From: SIG636 sp045604285
Lineage (GTDB): Bacteria; Bacillota; Clostridia; Oscillospirales; CAG-382
DNA: 14,929 nucleotides
Direction: 5' to 3'
NCBI GenBank assembly: GCA_045604285.1
Contig: JAZUNS010000148.1
Coordinates: forward strand, 1 to 14,929
A program made the translations under genes and the position numbers. Below are positions 1 through 7,536 of this stretch, in pieces; position 1 is the stretch's first letter, and the number at the start of each line of letters is the position of its first letter. The notes beneath the pieces are model-generated. The model made no database searches, was not told the DNA's origin, and saw nothing but the letters and a program-made list of their open reading frames with translations.

Positions 1-71
1 TCCGTCTCGTCCTGACCCCCAAGGAGTTGGGGAAACATGTTGTCTTCCTAAGACCGCTTGGCCTCCGACTT
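1..71 (-). other. Sequencing adapter contamination (BGI/MGI DNBSEQ)
   Basis: The reverse complement of 40-71 begins AAGTCGGAGGCCAAGCGG and continues TCTTAGGAAGACAA, which I recognise as the BGI/MGI read-1 adapter over all 32 bases. It is followed by ten bases (30-39, CATGTTTCCC on the minus strand) in the place of the sample barcode. Then comes CAACTCCTTGG (19-29), the next constant part of the same construct. Bases 1-18 match the remembered continuation at only about 10 of 18 positions without gaps, as expected at a decaying read end. Genomic sequence therefore starts at 72. The adapter is translatable in frame with the following gene, so automatic callers will place a false start at 27 or earlier. 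Confidence 0.95.
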
Positions 72-710
72 GGGCTTTCCACCGCCGACGAGGAGGAGCT
101 GTACGAGCTGCGCCGCAGCTGCGGCATGATCTTTCAAAACCCGGATAACCAGCTTGTTGCCAGCGTGGTGGAGGAGGACGTTGCCTTTGCGCCCGAAAAC
201 CTGGGGATGGAGCCTGCCCTTATACGCAAGACAGTTGACGAATGTCTGGCGGCGGTGGATATGACGGAATATGCACGGCACGCAACCTATAAGCTTTCCG
301 GCGGGCAAAAGCAACGTGTTGCCATAGCAGGTGTGCTGGCAATGCTGCCCAAGTGCATAATATTTGACGAGGCCACGGCAATGCTTGACCCCCTTGGCAG
401 GCGTGATATAACCGCCAGGATGAAAAGGCTTAACAAAGAAAAGGGCATGACGGTTATTAACATAACCCATTACATGAACGAAGCAGCCGAAGCCGACCGT
501 GTTATAGTGCTGGATAAGGGCAAAATAATTATGGACGGCACCCCAAGGGAGGTTTTTGCCCACGGGGACGAGCTTAGGGCGGTAAACCTTGCCACCCCCC
601 AGATAACCGAGCTGTGCGACGAGCTTATAAAGCTTGGGTATAACCTGCCCAAGGGCGTTTTGCACACTATGGAGGCGGCAGACGCCATAGAAAAACTTGT
701 AAAGGACTAA
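72..710 (+). CDS. ecfA1: ECF transporter ATPase EcfA1, 5'-truncated by contig end
   Basis: This is the C-terminal three quarters of an energy-coupling-factor ABC ATPase, one of two nucleotide-binding subunits that power vitamin/cofactor uptake with EcfT and exchangeable S-components at the inner face of the membrane. The genomic part begins at GLSTADEEEL (72). Visible are the Q-loop (QNPDNQLVA, about 136-162), the ABC signature LSGGQ (294-308), Walker B CIIFDEA with the catalytic Glu codon at 369, the D-loop (MLDP) and the H-loop His (468-470). The Walker A loop and roughly the first 60-70 residues are missing. This is because the contig stops and adapter sequence is joined on, not because the gene is broken in the organism. 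The ATG at 27 lies in adapter and is not a start. ecfA2 follows after 4 bases. Confidence 0.94.
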   Translation, partial: GLSTADEEELYELRRSCGMIFQNPDNQLVASVVEEDVAFAPENLGMEPALIRKTVDECLAAVDMTEYARHATYKLSGGQKQRVAIAGVLAMLPKCIIFDEATAMLDPLGRRDITARMKRLNKEKGMTVINITHYMNEAAEADRVIVLDKGKIIMDGTPREVFAHGDELRAVNLATPQITELCDELIKLGYNLPKGVLHTMEAADAIEKLVKD

Positions 711-714
711 ACCA

Positions 715-1593
715 ATGTCGGCAATTGAGGTAAAGAACGTTTCCGTTATATACGGAAAAGGTACACCCTTTGAAAAAAAGGCGCTGGATGGCGTTAACAT
801 AAATTTCGGCAGCGATCGGGTGGTTGGCATAATAGGTCACACCGGCAGCGGCAAAAGCACCCTTGCCATGTTGCTTAACGGGCTTAACAAGCCCACCGAG
901 GGTGAGATTTTGCTTGGCGGCGAAAATATTTGGAGCAACCCCAAGGAGATAAGCAAGGTGCGCTTTAGGGTGGGCTTGGTGTTTCAGTACCCCGAATACC
1001 AGCTTTTTGAGGACACCGTATCCAAGGATATAGCCTTTGGCCCCAAAAACATGGGCATGGAGGGTGAAGCCCTTGACAAAGCGGTAATGCAGGCGGCTGC
1101 GTTTTGCGGGATAGACGGCGATATGCTTAAAAAATCGCCCTTTGAGCTTTCCGGCGGGCAGCGCAGACGTGCCGCTATAGCAGGGGTTGCCGCCATGACG
1201 CCTGAGGTGCTTGTACTTGACGAGCCTGCCGCAGGCCTTGACCCCGCAGGGCGTGAGGAAATAATAGGCGGGCTTTTAGAGCTTAGAAAAAAACAAAAAA
1301 GTACGATGATAATAATTTCCCACAGTATGGAGGATATTGCCAAATATTCCGATTACATCGTGGTTTTGGATAAGGGCAAGGTACACATGCAGGGTACGCC
1401 CGACGAGATTTTCAGAGATGCGGAAAAGCTGTTTGAAGCATCCCTTGACCTGCCCCAGGTTACCAAGCTGTTTGTGGAGCTTACCAAGCGTGCCCTTGCG
1501 GAGGACACCGAGGTATATACCGTAGAGGCGGGGGTAAAACGAATTACCGCATTACTTAAAAATAAAGCAAAGACCGGAGAAATAAATGCTTAA
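715..1593 (+). CDS. ecfA2: ECF transporter ATPase EcfA2
   Basis: This is the second ATPase of the energy-coupling factor, complete at 292 residues, close to the usual 280-290. Walker A is GHTGSGKST at residues 41-49, the Q-loop is FQYPEYQLF, the signature is LSGGQ at 145-149, Walker B is VLVLDEP with D169 and E170, the D-loop is GLDP, and the H-loop His is at 203. The QYPEYQLF form of the Q-loop is typical of EcfA2, against QNPDNQ in EcfA1. The ATG at 715 follows the ecfA1 stop by 4 bases, with a weak AAAGGA upstream. The last 8 bases overlap ecfT, so translational coupling is likely. The protein should pair with EcfA1 and dock on EcfT through its coupling helices. No substrate can be inferred because no S-component gene is in view. 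Confidence 0.95.
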   Translation: MSAIEVKNVSVIYGKGTPFEKKALDGVNINFGSDRVVGIIGHTGSGKSTLAMLLNGLNKPTEGEILLGGENIWSNPKEISKVRFRVGLVFQYPEYQLFEDTVSKDIAFGPKNMGMEGEALDKAVMQAAAFCGIDGDMLKKSPFELSGGQRRRAAIAGVAAMTPEVLVLDEPAAGLDPAGREEIIGGLLELRKKQKSTMIIISHSMEDIAKYSDYIVVLDKGKVHMQGTPDEIFRDAEKLFEASLDLPQVTKLFVELTKRALAEDTEVYTVEAGVKRITALLKNKAKTGEINA

Positions 1594-2401
1594 AGACGTT
1601 ACACTGGGACAGTTTTTCCCGGGGAATTCACTACTGCACAAAACCGATGCTCGGTTTAAAATATTGATATTGCTGGTGTATATCGTAGGCGTTATTGCGG
1701 CAGACAGCTCTTATTCCTTTCTGCTGGCGGGGGTGCTTACGGTTACGCTGGTGCTTATATCTCGCATACCCGTAAGGATAGTGCTTAAAAACCTTAAGGC
1801 GCTTTTGTTTATTTTTGTATTTACGGGCGTGCTTAATATTTTCTTTTACCAAGGCAAAACCGAGCTTTTAAGTTGGCATTTTATAAAAATATATAAAGAA
1901 GGGCTTATATACGCAGGGTTTATGCTGGTACGTTTGGTATGCCTGGTTACGGGCAGCTTTGTGCTTTTGACCTACACTACCTCTCCCCTGGATATGACCG
2001 ACGCTTTGGAAAAGTTGCTTGCACCCCTTAAGCTTATAAAGCTACCCGTTCATGAGTTTGCCATGATGATGACCATTGCTTTAAGGTTTATCCCCACGCT
2101 TATTGAAGAGACGGATAAGATTATGTCCGCCCAGAAGGCAAGAGGGGCAGATATGGAATCCGGCGGGCTTATTAAAAGGGCTAAGGCGCTTATACCCATA
2201 CTTATACCCCTTTTCGTTTCATCGTTCCGCCGTGCCGACGAGCTTGCCGAGGCGATGGAGTGCCGCTGTTACCGTGGCGGTGAGGGCAGGACCCGCATGA
2301 CCCAAATGAAGTGCAGGGTTAGCGATTTTGTGTTTCTTGGTGTGATGATAGGTATTTGCGTAAGTATCTTCTTTATTAACGGCTATGGGGTGACTGTGTA
2401 A
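1586..2401 (+). CDS. ecfT: ECF transporter transmembrane subunit EcfT
   Basis: This is the 271-residue membrane scaffold of the ECF transporter. It holds the S-component and transmits ATPase movement. Hydrophobic segments lie near residues 26-60, 72-88, 108-132, 158-172 (amphipathic), 202-213 and 248-266. The two cytoplasmic coupling motifs are present: KARGAD (ARG at 185-187) and MECRCYRGGEGRTR (225-236). In the second, the conserved Arg (R227) is kept but its neighbours are Cys (C226, C228) where Ala and Gly are common; this is probably a tolerated variant. The start at 1586 has GGAG (1576-1579) 6 bases upstream and overlaps ecfA2 by 8 bases. The stop overlaps the truA start by one base (TAATG). 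Order and overlaps match the usual ecfA1-ecfA2-ecfT-truA arrangement of Firmicutes. Confidence 0.95.
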   Translation: MLKDVTLGQFFPGNSLLHKTDARFKILILLVYIVGVIAADSSYSFLLAGVLTVTLVLISRIPVRIVLKNLKALLFIFVFTGVLNIFFYQGKTELLSWHFIKIYKEGLIYAGFMLVRLVCLVTGSFVLLTYTTSPLDMTDALEKLLAPLKLIKLPVHEFAMMMTIALRFIPTLIEETDKIMSAQKARGADMESGGLIKRAKALIPILIPLFVSSFRRADELAEAMECRCYRGGEGRTRMTQMKCRVSDFVFLGVMIGICVSIFFINGYGVTV

Positions 2402-3180
2402 TGCCTGTCTACGCTTTAACCTTGGCTTATATCGGCACCGCCTACAGCGGCTGGCAGGTGCAAAAGAACGCCACCGCCGTGCAGGAGCTGGTGCAAAACG
2501 CCGCAGAGCGGGTGTTTGGCTACCGCCCGGACGTTACCGGCTGCAGCCGTACCGACGGGGGTGTACACGCCCTTGCCTACGTTTGCCATATATCGAGCGA
2601 TAAGGTAATAGCTGCGGAAAAGCTTCCCCTTGCCCTTAATATGCACTTGCCCCAAGACGTAAGCGTTACGGGCGCAAGAATAGTAGACGAAGATTTCCAC
2701 GCCCGCTACAGCGCCCTGGGCAAGGAATATATGTACGTTATACGAAACAGCCGCATAAGGGATCCCTTTACAAGGGGGCTTGCCCATTTGTACCCCTTCC
2801 CTATTGACGAAAAAGCCGCCGATGCCGCAGGAAGGGCCTTTGAGGGGCGGCACGATTTTGGCGCATTTATGTCTGCGGGCAGCAAAATAAAGGATACCGT
2901 TCGCACCGTATATTATTTTAGGGTGGTGCGCCGTGGGGATTATATATGCATATACACGGCGGCAGACGGCTTTTTGTATAACATGGTGCGTATAATGGTA
3001 GGCACCCTGCTTAAGGGCACGGATATCAACGCCGCCCTTGAAAGCGCAAAGCGTGCCGATGCAGGCCCTACGGCACCTGCGGAGGGGCTGTATCTTAACA
3101 AGGTCTTTTATGACCGCAACGAGCTTGATTGCCGCATAAAGGAAATGACGGCGGATAATATTAAGTTAACAAACAAGTAG
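2401..3180 (+). CDS. truA: tRNA pseudouridine(38-40) synthase TruA
   Basis: TruA isomerises uridines 38-40 in the anticodon stem-loop of many tRNAs. At 259 residues it has the expected family length. The catalytic motif is CSRTDGGVHA, with the nucleophilic Asp at D52; Gly replaces the more common Ala after it, which occurs in clostridial homologues. The N-terminal segment (YIGTAYSGWQVQ) and the C-terminal block GFLYNMVRIMVGTLL match the two halves of the TruA fold. The ATG at 2401 overlaps the ecfT stop by one base, so expression is coupled to the transporter operon. No separate promoter is evident. The downstream gap to the next gene is 31 bases and holds that gene's SD. Confidence 0.96.
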   Translation: MPVYALTLAYIGTAYSGWQVQKNATAVQELVQNAAERVFGYRPDVTGCSRTDGGVHALAYVCHISSDKVIAAEKLPLALNMHLPQDVSVTGARIVDEDFHARYSALGKEYMYVIRNSRIRDPFTRGLAHLYPFPIDEKAADAAGRAFEGRHDFGAFMSAGSKIKDTVRTVYYFRVVRRGDYICIYTAADGFLYNMVRIMVGTLLKGTDINAALESAKRADAGPTAPAEGLYLNKVFYDRNELDCRIKEMTADNIKLTNK

Positions 3181-3211
3181 TATACATCAAAACGGAAGGA
3201 GGCGGTATGCC

Positions 3212-4456
3212 ATGGGTGCATTTTCTATATTCAGCGATAAAAAGAAGAAGGCGGAAGCCAACAACGGCACAAGATACCGCCGCCTTGGAACGATTACCAC
3301 CATAAGCAAGCTTGGATGCCTGCTGTTGCTTTTGGTTATCGTTTTGGTGGGATTTTCTTTCCACACCGACGAGATAAACATGGATAACTTTAAGTATTTG
3401 GCAAACGCCCTTACCGGTGACAGCGTGCAGGTAGTGCAGTATAAATCCCTGTATTACGATAACAGCGAGCACAACCGTTTTGCCTTGGTAAGGGGAGATT
3501 TGGCGGTTATAAACAATAGCGGCAGCACGGTTTACAGCTTATCGGGCGAGCGCAAATCTGCCGACGCCGCCTTGAAAATGGATGACCCGCAGGTGCTTTC
3601 CTCGGCAAAGTTCATCTACGTTTATGACCTTGGCGGGACCGAGCTGGTAATAAAAAACGCTTTGGAAACCGTTAAAACCATTAGATATTCCTACGGAATA
3701 AAGGGCGTTTCCGTTACGGACAGCGGCTATATTGCCGTGGCAAGCTCGGAAAAAACCACAAGAAGCACCGTGTTTGTCTACGATGACAAGTACAGAGAGG
3801 TATATAAGCTTTCCTTTGGCTCGCAATACACCCTTGCTATTGACGTTAACGAGAATGCCAACAGACTTGTTACAGCGTCCATAACCGCAAATAACGGCAT
3901 TTTTGTGACGGAGCTGGGCTTGTACTCCCTTACCCAAAAAGAGCCGCTTAAAATAATGGCGTTTGAGGGCGAATACCCCTATAGGGCGGTGTTTAACGAA
4001 AACGGCGGGTTTATGCTGCTGACGGACAAAGCCATAAGGTTTTTTGACGAAAGCGGCGAGGAAACCGCCCATACAGAGTTTGGCATTTCGGGCATTGACA
4101 GCTATTATATAAACGACGGCTATTTTATAAGGATGTATTCTGACGCTGCCATGACCGCCGAAGAAAAGCTGGAGCTTTATGACGGCAACAGCGGCAAGCT
4201 TATATATTCCAAAGCATATCCCCGGGGTATACGCCTTGCCCGTTGCTATGACAAATACCTTTTTGTGGTAAGTGACGGTATGCTTAACGCCGTAAGGCTG
4301 GAGGACGAAGAGCTTAGAACGGCGGCGGCAGGCTCTGACGTGCTGGAGCTTATACCCTTGGAAGAGGATAATCTTTTAGTGCTGACCCACGGCACGGGCG
4401 ACGTTATTAATTGTATGGAACTTTTTGTTAAGGGTGAGGAGGTTTCAGAGCAATGA
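3212..4456 (+). CDS. Membrane-anchored DUF5711-like beta-rich protein
   Basis: This 414-residue protein has a short basic N-terminus (KKKKAEANN, RYRR), one hydrophobic helix at about residues 33-50 (LGCLLLLLVIVLVGFSF) and a long extracellular part. That part is rich in short beta-type repeats such as 'VFVYDDKYREVYKLSFGSQ' and 'IRFFDESGEETAHTEFGIS', which read like blades of a propeller domain. I believe it corresponds to the DUF5711 family found beside CvpA in Oscillospirales; the name is from memory and the function is unknown. The start at 3212 has GGAAGGAGG (3194-3202) 9 bases upstream. A nearby ATG at 3207 is out of frame. The stop overlaps the cvpA-like start by 4 bases (ATGA), so the two proteins are probably made together and may act together at the membrane. 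Confidence 0.75.
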   Translation: MGAFSIFSDKKKKAEANNGTRYRRLGTITTISKLGCLLLLLVIVLVGFSFHTDEINMDNFKYLANALTGDSVQVVQYKSLYYDNSEHNRFALVRGDLAVINNSGSTVYSLSGERKSADAALKMDDPQVLSSAKFIYVYDLGGTELVIKNALETVKTIRYSYGIKGVSVTDSGYIAVASSEKTTRSTVFVYDDKYREVYKLSFGSQYTLAIDVNENANRLVTASITANNGIFVTELGLYSLTQKEPLKIMAFEGEYPYRAVFNENGGFMLLTDKAIRFFDESGEETAHTEFGISGIDSYYINDGYFIRMYSDAAMTAEEKLELYDGNSGKLIYSKAYPRGIRLARCYDKYLFVVSDGMLNAVRLEDEELRTAAAGSDVLELIPLEEDNLLVLTHGTGDVINCMELFVKGEEVSEQ

Positions 4457-5175
4457 ATGCGATTATAGATATAATTATTGCCATAATAATGGTTGTTACC
4501 GTTGTTGTTGCGAAGCAAAAGGGATTTGTTAAAACCATGCTGGGGACCTTGGGTTTCTCTTTAGCGCTTAGTATTGCCATGGCAGCCCACGCACCCGTTG
4601 CTGATATGCTGCGGGACGGCACCGTTGGCGACAAAATGGAAGAGCTTGTTCACAGCGCCGTTGACAACACGGTAAACGAGGGCAACCGAGATACCCTTTT
4701 TAAGGAAACAGACGGCAACGACAGCCAAGTAGAGCATTTGTTTGTACTTTTCGGCGCAGAAGAGGAATATGAAGAGATCGACAACACCTATCGCGGATTT
4801 TACGATATGGACGTTGAAGAGATACGTACATACCTTAAAGATTTTATCACAATGCCCGGTGCCGACCTATGCTGTAAGGTGCTTGCGTTTTTAATAATCT
4901 TTGTGATTGCAAGAATAATAATAAAGATAGCGGAAATAGTATTGGATAAGGTGGTTGCCCTGCCGGTGCTTAAGCAGGCAAATAAAATTTTGGGCGTGAT
5001 AGCGGGCTTTGTCCTTGGCGTTTTCAGAGTCTTTCTGTTCTGCTCCGTTATGCAGATAATTCTTCCCATAGCCAGCGGCTTGGGTATTGATTGGCTTGCT
5101 TCTGTCAGCCCGGATAACTCTGTGCTTTATGCACTGTTTGAAAGCGCAAACTTTTTTACCTATTTTGCTAAATAA
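4453..5175 (+). CDS. CvpA family membrane protein
   Basis: This 240-residue integral membrane protein has the CvpA (colicin V production) layout. Two N-terminal helices (about 3-20 and 30-47) are followed by an acidic soluble insert (about 50-135, DNTVNEGNRDTLFKE, EEEYEEID). Two C-terminal helices follow (about 138-165 and 180-208), with the Gly-rich segment ILGVIAGFVLGVFR that is common in this family. The insert is longer than in short proteobacterial CvpA, as usual in clostridia. The biochemical role of the family is not settled; links to envelope and stress functions are known in other bacteria. The start ATG overlaps the previous stop in ATGA, giving strong translational coupling to the DUF5711-like gene. 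A small hairpin follows at 5198-5223. Confidence 0.85.
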   Translation: MNAIIDIIIAIIMVVTVVVAKQKGFVKTMLGTLGFSLALSIAMAAHAPVADMLRDGTVGDKMEELVHSAVDNTVNEGNRDTLFKETDGNDSQVEHLFVLFGAEEEYEEIDNTYRGFYDMDVEEIRTYLKDFITMPGADLCCKVLAFLIIFVIARIIIKIAEIVLDKVVALPVLKQANKILGVIAGFVLGVFRVFLFCSVMQIILPIASGLGIDWLASVSPDNSVLYALFESANFFTYFAK

Positions 5176-5197
5176 ATTTTGATCAAATCGGAGGTGT

Positions 5198-5223
5198 GCG
5201 CCCCGACCGATTGGGGTGCTTTT
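5198..5223 (+). terminator. Short GC-rich hairpin before the clp gene (weak terminator or leader structure)
   Basis: GCGCCCC (5198-5204) pairs with GGGGTGC (5213-5219), giving 7 base pairs with one G-U, an 8-base loop, and TTTT after it. It lies 22 bases after the cvpA-like stop and directly after a GGAGG (5190-5194). It could be a weak intrinsic terminator/attenuator. It could also be an RNA structure that shortens the distance between that SD and the ATG at 5231. The U-tract is too short to call it a firm terminator. Confidence 0.4.
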
Positions 5224-7504
5224 ACAAACTATGAATAAAATGTGTTCCCGTTGTAAGGAGAGGGTTGCAGTTGTATTTGTAACCCGTATGGAGGGAAATA
5301 AAACCATTAACGAAGGGCTTTGCCTTAAGTGCGCCAAGGAGCTTGGCGTTAAACCCGTTACGGATATTATAGAAAAAATGGGCATTAGCGAGGACGACCT
5401 TGAAGCCATGATGGACGAGGTAAACGCCCTTATGCCCACCGACGACGAAAGCGGCGATGACGGTGACGACAGCGGCAGAGCGCCCGCAATAGACTTTGGC
5501 TCGCTTTTCCCCCGTATGCAGGGCGGCGAAGGCGGCAAGCAGCAAGGTCAAAACGGCGAAAAGAAGGCAGAGGATAAGAAAAAGTCCGACAAAAAGCATC
5601 TTTCTCAGTTTTGCCAAGACCTTACCGCAAAGGCAAGAGAAGGCAAGCTGGACAAAATAGTAGGCAGAGAAAAAGAGCTTAGCAGGGTTATGCAAATACT
5701 TTGCCGCAGGCAGAAGAACAACCCCTGCCTTATCGGTGAGCCCGGCGTAGGCAAAACCGCCGTTGCCGAAGCTTTGGCAAGTGCCATTGTGGACGGAAAG
5801 GTTCCTTATAAGCTTAAGGACAAAGAGGTGCACCTTATGGATATGACTGCCATAGTGGCAGGCACCCAGTTTAGGGGGCAGTTTGAAAACCGCATTAAGG
5901 GGCTTATTGACGAGGTTAAAAAGCTTGGCAACGTTATACTTGTGCTGGACGAGGTGCATTCCATGGTATCCGCAGGTGCGGCAGAGGGTGGCATGAACGC
6001 CGCCAACATTTTAAAGCCTGCCCTGTCCCGCGGGGAGATACAGATGATAGGCGCAACCACCCTTACGGAATACCGCAAGTATATTGAGAAGGATTCTGCC
6101 CTTGAGCGCAGGTTTCAGCCCGTTATGATCGACGAGCCCAGCGTTGAGGATACCGTTAAGATACTTAAGGGTATAAAGCAGTATTACGAGGATTATCACG
6201 GCATAAAGATAACCGAAAGCCTTATACGCAGAATGGTTGTTTTGTCCGAGCGTTATATTACCGACCGCTACCTGCCCGATAAGGCAATAGACCTTATGGA
6301 CGAGGCGGCATCCCGCCTTGCAATGGATTCGCCCGTTGTTAACAAGCTTGCGGCTTTGGATAAGGAGCTGGAGGCTTTGGCTGCCCGCCGTGAGGAGCTT
6401 GAAAGCGGTGAGCAGAACGAAGAAAGCTACCGTTTGCTGGCAGATGTCCGCACAGAAGAGGCGCAAAAGCAGGACGAGTTTAAAAAGCTTTCCAAAAAGC
6501 GTGATAAGCTTTTCCTTACCGATGACGATATAGCCAAGGTAATTGAAATATGGACGGGGATACCCGCCAGCAGTATTACCGAAAACGAATTTGCCAAAAT
6601 AGACCGTCTGGAAAAAGAGCTTCAAAGCCGCATTATCGGTCAGGATGAAGCCATAAGCAAGGTGGCAAAGGCAATAAAGAGAAGCCGTGCAGGGGTTTCC
6701 TACAAGAAAAAGCCGGTTTCGTTTATCTTTGCGGGCAGCACGGGCGTGGGCAAGACCGAGCTTGTAAAGGTGCTTGCAAACTATTTGTTTGACAGCCCCG
6801 AATCTCTTATCAGACTTGATATGTCCGAGTTTATGGAGAAATACTCGGTATCCCGCATAATCGGCTCGCCTCCCGGCTACGTAGGGTATGACGATGCAGG
6901 TCAGCTTACGGAAAAGATCCGCCGCAAGCCCTACAGCGTAGTTCTGTTTGACGAGATAGAGAAGGCGCATCCCGACGTTATGAATATTCTGCTGCAGATA
7001 CTTGACGACGGCAGAATAACCGACAGCCACGGCAAGGAAATCAACTTTGAAAGCACCGTTATTATTATGACGACCAATGCCGGGTCGGGCAACGTATCGC
7101 CTATGGCGGGCTTTTCTGCAAGTGCCGCCGCAGGTGACAAGGACCGCACCATGAAAGCCTTGGAAAAATTCCTGCGACCGGAGTTTATCAACCGCGTGGA
7201 TGAAATAATTGTATTTAACCGACTTTCCAAGGAAAACTTTAAGGAAATTTGCGGCATTATGCTGGGTGACCTTAAGGCAGTATTGGCTGAGAAGGATATA
7301 GAATTTACCTGGGATGACGAGGCGGTTGAAGCCTTGACGGAAAAGGGCTACTCCGATAAATACGGTGCAAGAAACCTGCGCCGTCTTATACAGACCCAGG
7401 TGGAGGATGCCGTTGCCGCAAAGATTATAGAAAACTACAGAACGCCCGTTACGGCAGTAAGCATTACCGCCGCTGACGGAGAGCTGACCGTAGCCTGCAT
7501 TTAA
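5216..7504 (+). CDS. ClpC-like AAA+ unfoldase with N-terminal zinc-binding domain
   Basis: This 762-residue class I Clp/Hsp100 ATPase probably unfolds proteins for ClpP or refolds them. A CxxC...CxxC pair (C10, C13, C36, C39), resembling the zinc-binding part of McsA, replaces the usual double Clp-N repeat. A flexible acidic/Gly/Lys linker (about 70-125) follows. AAA domain D1 has Walker A GEPGVGKT (174-181) and Walker B LVLDE. A short coiled M-like region follows (KELEALAARREELE). D2 has Walker A GSTGVGKT (507-514), Walker B VVLFDEIEKAHPD and RPEFINRVDEII. A MAGF tripeptide-like loop after TTNAGSG sits where ClpC/ClpA carry the ClpP-contacting xGF loop. The start is uncertain: GTG 5216 lies inside the hairpin, while ATG 5231 or 5240 fits better with the McsA-like Met-x-Cys start. 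No mcsA, mcsB or ctsR genes are nearby. Confidence 0.92.
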   Translation: MLLQTMNKMCSRCKERVAVVFVTRMEGNKTINEGLCLKCAKELGVKPVTDIIEKMGISEDDLEAMMDEVNALMPTDDESGDDGDDSGRAPAIDFGSLFPRMQGGEGGKQQGQNGEKKAEDKKKSDKKHLSQFCQDLTAKAREGKLDKIVGREKELSRVMQILCRRQKNNPCLIGEPGVGKTAVAEALASAIVDGKVPYKLKDKEVHLMDMTAIVAGTQFRGQFENRIKGLIDEVKKLGNVILVLDEVHSMVSAGAAEGGMNAANILKPALSRGEIQMIGATTLTEYRKYIEKDSALERRFQPVMIDEPSVEDTVKILKGIKQYYEDYHGIKITESLIRRMVVLSERYITDRYLPDKAIDLMDEAASRLAMDSPVVNKLAALDKELEALAARREELESGEQNEESYRLLADVRTEEAQKQDEFKKLSKKRDKLFLTDDDIAKVIEIWTGIPASSITENEFAKIDRLEKELQSRIIGQDEAISKVAKAIKRSRAGVSYKKKPVSFIFAGSTGVGKTELVKVLANYLFDSPESLIRLDMSEFMEKYSVSRIIGSPPGYVGYDDAGQLTEKIRRKPYSVVLFDEIEKAHPDVMNILLQILDDGRITDSHGKEINFESTVIIMTTNAGSGNVSPMAGFSASAAAGDKDRTMKALEKFLRPEFINRVDEIIVFNRLSKENFKEICGIMLGDLKAVLAEKDIEFTWDDEAVEALTEKGYSDKYGARNLRRLIQTQVEDAVAAKIIENYRTPVTAVSITAADGELTVACI

Positions 7505-7536
7505 AACCGCAGCGGCTTAGTGTCGGGGAAGGATAT

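Noticed and set aside
17..32. CCCCAA-GGAG-TTGGGG hairpin
   Set aside because: It is formed by the adapter constant block joined to the barcode, so it is not a biological structure.
27..71. ATG 27 as the start of ecfA1, giving a 227-residue protein
   Set aside because: These bases are sequencing adapter, and the resulting N-terminus has no similarity to ECF ATPases and no Walker A.
5176..5231. CtsR or CIRCE heat-shock operator before the clp gene
   Set aside because: There is a TTTGATCAAA palindrome, but no GGTCAAA direct repeat and no CIRCE inverted repeat.
6011..7030. Long minus-strand open frame (339 codons) opposite the clp gene, with others opposite 48-830 and 5222-5959
   Set aside because: They are antisense to clearly conserved genes, lack recognisable domains or SD sites, and arise from the codon bias of the + strand.
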